Of a stretch of DNA of 64,000 nucleotides, positions 62,381 to 64,000 are shown piece by piece. The translations under genes were made by a program, and so were the position numbers. Each line of letters begins with the position of its first letter. The stretch's first letter is position 1. This DNA is from Rahnella victoriana (GTDB taxonomy: Bacteria > Pseudomonadota > Gammaproteobacteria > Enterobacterales > Enterobacteriaceae). Location: assembly GCF_004330295.1 (NCBI RefSeq), contig NZ_SJOJ01000002.1, positions 124,001 through 188,000 of the forward strand. The letters are read 5' to 3'. Under the pieces are notes generated by a model, which did no database searches, had not been told where the DNA came from, and saw only the letters and a program-made list of their open reading frames with translations.

Positions 62381-63588
62381 TTCGCCGTCGCGGTGACTTT
62401 GGTGGTCAGGGCTATCAGGGCGCTGACTACCGTAAATAACGCAATGATCCAGGCCATCGTCCACGGCGTACCGTCGCTCATCAGCGCCAGTAATAACGAT
62501 GAGACAATCCCGCTGCCGTACTGCAACGATCCCATCAGCGCAGACGCGGATCCGGCAACACCCGGCACGGCATCCAGCGCCGCCGCTGCCGACGTTGCCG
62601 CAATCACCCCGTTCATCGAGAAGAAGATAAAGACGGTCACCACAATCAGGATCACGCCCCCTGTGTGCATTTTGACACAGATTGCCAGCACCAGCGCGGC
62701 AAGGGCGGCGACAGTGACGGCGCGTTTTAGCAGCACTTCCAGCGGATAAATATGCACCAGACGGCGGTTCACCATGCTCACCGCCATCAGCCCGACAATG
62801 TTCACCGCAAACAGCCAGCCGTAATGTTGCGGATCCACGCCGAAATAGGTGATGTAAACAAAAGGCGAGCCGGTAATAAAGGCGTAAGCCGCGATGTAAT
62901 AGAACGTCAGGCACAGGGTAAAGCGCATGTACTGCGTGTTGGTCAGCAGCAAGATATAGTTGCGAAACGCACTGCCTAATGAGGCTTTCACCCGTTTCTC
63001 TGCGGGTAATGTTTCCGGTAACCAGAATAATGAGGCCAGCATGACCACGCCGATCACGGCCAGTAACCAGAATATGCTGTGCCAAGAGGTGATTTTAATC
63101 ATCTGACCACCGAGCAGAGGGCCGGCGATAGGGGCGATCGCCATGATGACCATCAGCGTCGATAACATTTGTGCGGCACGGGTGCGGCTGAATAAGTCGC
63201 GGATCATCGCGCGGCCCAGCATCGGACCGGTACAGGCTCCCAGCGCCTGAAAGACGCGCCAGAACACGATTTGCCCGATATCTTCTGACAGCGCGCAGCC
63301 GACCGACCCCACGATAAACAACGCCATGCCAGCGAACAACGGAAGTCTGCGACCAAAATGATCACTGATCGGCCCCCAGATCAGCTGCGCGATGCAAAAA
63401 CCGATTAAAAAACCGGTGATGGTCAGTTCCGCATCGCCGTGTAAATCTTTTGCCATCAACGGCATCGCTGGCAAATAAATGTCAGTTGATAAAGAAGTGA
63501 ACGCCATTAACGCGCTGAGGATCAGGATAAAACTAAGTCCGGTGGTTTTGGACGCCGTGGTCGGGGTGCGCGTCTGAGAATCTATCAT
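62377..63588 (-). CDS. Bcr/CflA family multidrug MFS exporter
   Basis: 403 residues from ATG 63588 with an AGAAGAA ribosome site; an open frame of 27 more codons lies upstream without support. 12 helices with the DHA1 motifs STDIYLPAMP (near helix 1), GPISDHFGRRLPLF (motif A) and ALGACTGPMLGRAMIRDLF. Bcr/CflA members export bicyclomycin, chloramphenicol, sulfonamides or dipeptides with proton exchange. A GntR-box-like palindrome lies 32 bases upstream of the start. Confidence 0.88.
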   Translation of the reverse strand: MIDSQTRTPTTASKTTGLSFILILSALMAFTSLSTDIYLPAMPLMAKDLHGDAELTITGFLIGFCIAQLIWGPISDHFGRRLPLFAGMALFIVGSVGCALSEDIGQIVFWRVFQALGACTGPMLGRAMIRDLFSRTRAAQMLSTLMVIMAIAPIAGPLLGGQMIKITSWHSIFWLLAVIGVVMLASLFWLPETLPAEKRVKASLGSAFRNYILLLTNTQYMRFTLCLTFYYIAAYAFITGSPFVYITYFGVDPQHYGWLFAVNIVGLMAVSMVNRRLVHIYPLEVLLKRAVTVAALAALVLAICVKMHTGGVILIVVTVFIFFSMNGVIAATSAAAALDAVPGVAGSASALMGSLQYGSGIVSSLLLALMSDGTPWTMAWIIALFTVVSALIALTTKVTATAN

Positions 63589-63619
63589 TGTTATTCTTCT
63601 GAAGAGTATTAAGACGGGT

Positions 63620-63635
63620 ATGTTACCGGTAAATG
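63620..63635. promoter_or_regulatory. GntR-box-like sequence upstream of the Bcr/CflA gene
   Basis: ATGTTACCGGTAAATG shares its first 13 bases with GntR operator 2 of edd. It is just upstream of the Bcr/CflA start. It could be bound by GntR, IdnR or a related LacI-type repressor, or be chance. Confidence 0.35.
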
Positions 63636-63746
63636 AATAACGAATAATCGGCCGAAAAAGCATAGACACTATGAATGGGATTCATGAATACTCTTGGCTA
63701 TAGTGATATCGAAGAATGACCTTCCTTTACTGATGTGGAGAGAGTT

Positions 63747-64000
63747 ATGTCAGATAAAATGCCGGCTCAATGCCATTGTGGTGCTGTCGCTTTTAACGTG
63801 AAACTCATTGACGGGCTGAATGCCGTCCGTCGCTGTAACTGCTCCTTCTGCCGCATGCGCGGTGCCGTGGTGGCGGCCGCCTCAGAGGTAGACGTGATAA
63901 AGGGAAAAGAACACCTCACGGAGTACCGTTTCAATACTCAATCCGTCGCCCACTATTTTTGTGCCGTTTGCGGTATCTATACGTTTCATCAGAGCCGTTC
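63747..64000 (+). CDS. GFA family zinc-binding protein (5' part, cut by window end)
   Basis: ATG at 63747 with a strong GGAGAGAG ribosome site; 84 codons before the edge. The Cys pattern of the glutathione-dependent formaldehyde-activating (Gfa/CENP-V) fold is visible: C9-H-C11-G, C30-N-C32-S-F-C35 and C72-A-V-C75-G, which bind two zinc ions. Many members are not real formaldehyde enzymes, so the role is open. It is divergent from the Bcr/CflA exporter. Confidence 0.85.
   Translation, partial: MSDKMPAQCHCGAVAFNVKLIDGLNAVRRCNCSFCRMRGAVVAAASEVDVIKGKEHLTEYRFNTQSVAHYFCAVCGIYTFHQSR

Noticed and set aside
1-64000. tRNA, rRNA, integrase, transposase or phage genes
   Set aside because: None was recognised on either strand; the accessory islands lack the usual mobility genes.

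Overview
The window looks like a chromosomal segment of a Gram-negative member of the Enterobacterales, most likely in the Yersiniaceae direction (Rahnella, Ewingella or Serratia-like). The reasons are the ydgD-ydgU-asr block next to rstAB, a YchO-type inverse autotransporter, an edd gene under GntR boxes, E. coli-like Shine-Dalgarno sites and hairpin terminators, and a fairly high GC content. The genus is an inference. No rRNA, tRNA, CRISPR array, intact insertion sequence or prophage was seen.

Layout. 1-6.6 kb: periplasmic protease ydgD (cut by the left edge), the 26-residue protein ydgU, acid-shock gene asr with a near-consensus RstA box, a palindromic intergenic element, then rstA-rstB translationally overlapped with an M32 carboxypeptidase gene. 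6.6-10.4 kb: three-subunit periplasmic gluconate dehydrogenase (Tat-dependent small subunit, FAD subunit, tri-heme cytochrome c). 10.8-19.3 kb: ychO, a YhhW-like pirin with divergent LysR, a phytanoyl-CoA-dioxygenase-like oxygenase, AraC regulator, YahK-like alcohol dehydrogenase, a TetR-EamA exporter pair with a palindromic operator, and a small CopD/HemJ-like membrane protein. 19.5-23.4 kb: a FUSC efflux protein convergent with a CPA1 cation/proton antiporter. 23.6-33.2 kb: one giant type Va autotransporter (3207 residues). 33.3-36.6 kb: a YhcN-type small periplasmic protein, edd with a CRP site and two overlapping GntR operators (no eda follows), and a DedA protein.

36.7-40.7 kb is visibly AT-richer and mosaic: GNAT acetyltransferase, an Imm63-like immunity protein without a toxin, a small unknown, an AraC regulator, a NepI-like exporter and a DUF6434-like protein. 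40.8-44.4 kb holds a PdxI/YdbC-like aldo-keto reductase and an SDR with their LysR regulators.

44.6-54.7 kb is the most interesting locus. A divergent FCD-type GntR regulator with a palindromic operator faces a tightly coupled seven-gene operon: oligopeptide-type binding protein, two permeases, an M20-family protein with an eroded metal site, a D-cysteine desulfhydrase-like enzyme, an ornithine cyclodeaminase-like enzyme and a two-domain sulfurtransferase. A convergent gene encodes a double ATPase that completes the transporter. Together they suggest import and breakdown of a sulfur-containing amino acid conjugate; the substrate is unknown.

54.7-59.6 kb: a DASS dicarboxylate transporter divergent from a fused OYE-like/FMN-binding/flavoprotein reductase of the soluble NADH:fumarate reductase type, with an FNR-like site in the shared intergenic region. 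59.7-64 kb: LysR, an NADP-binding oxidoreductase, a MarR-GNAT fusion, a Bcr/CflA drug exporter, and a GFA-family protein cut by the right edge.
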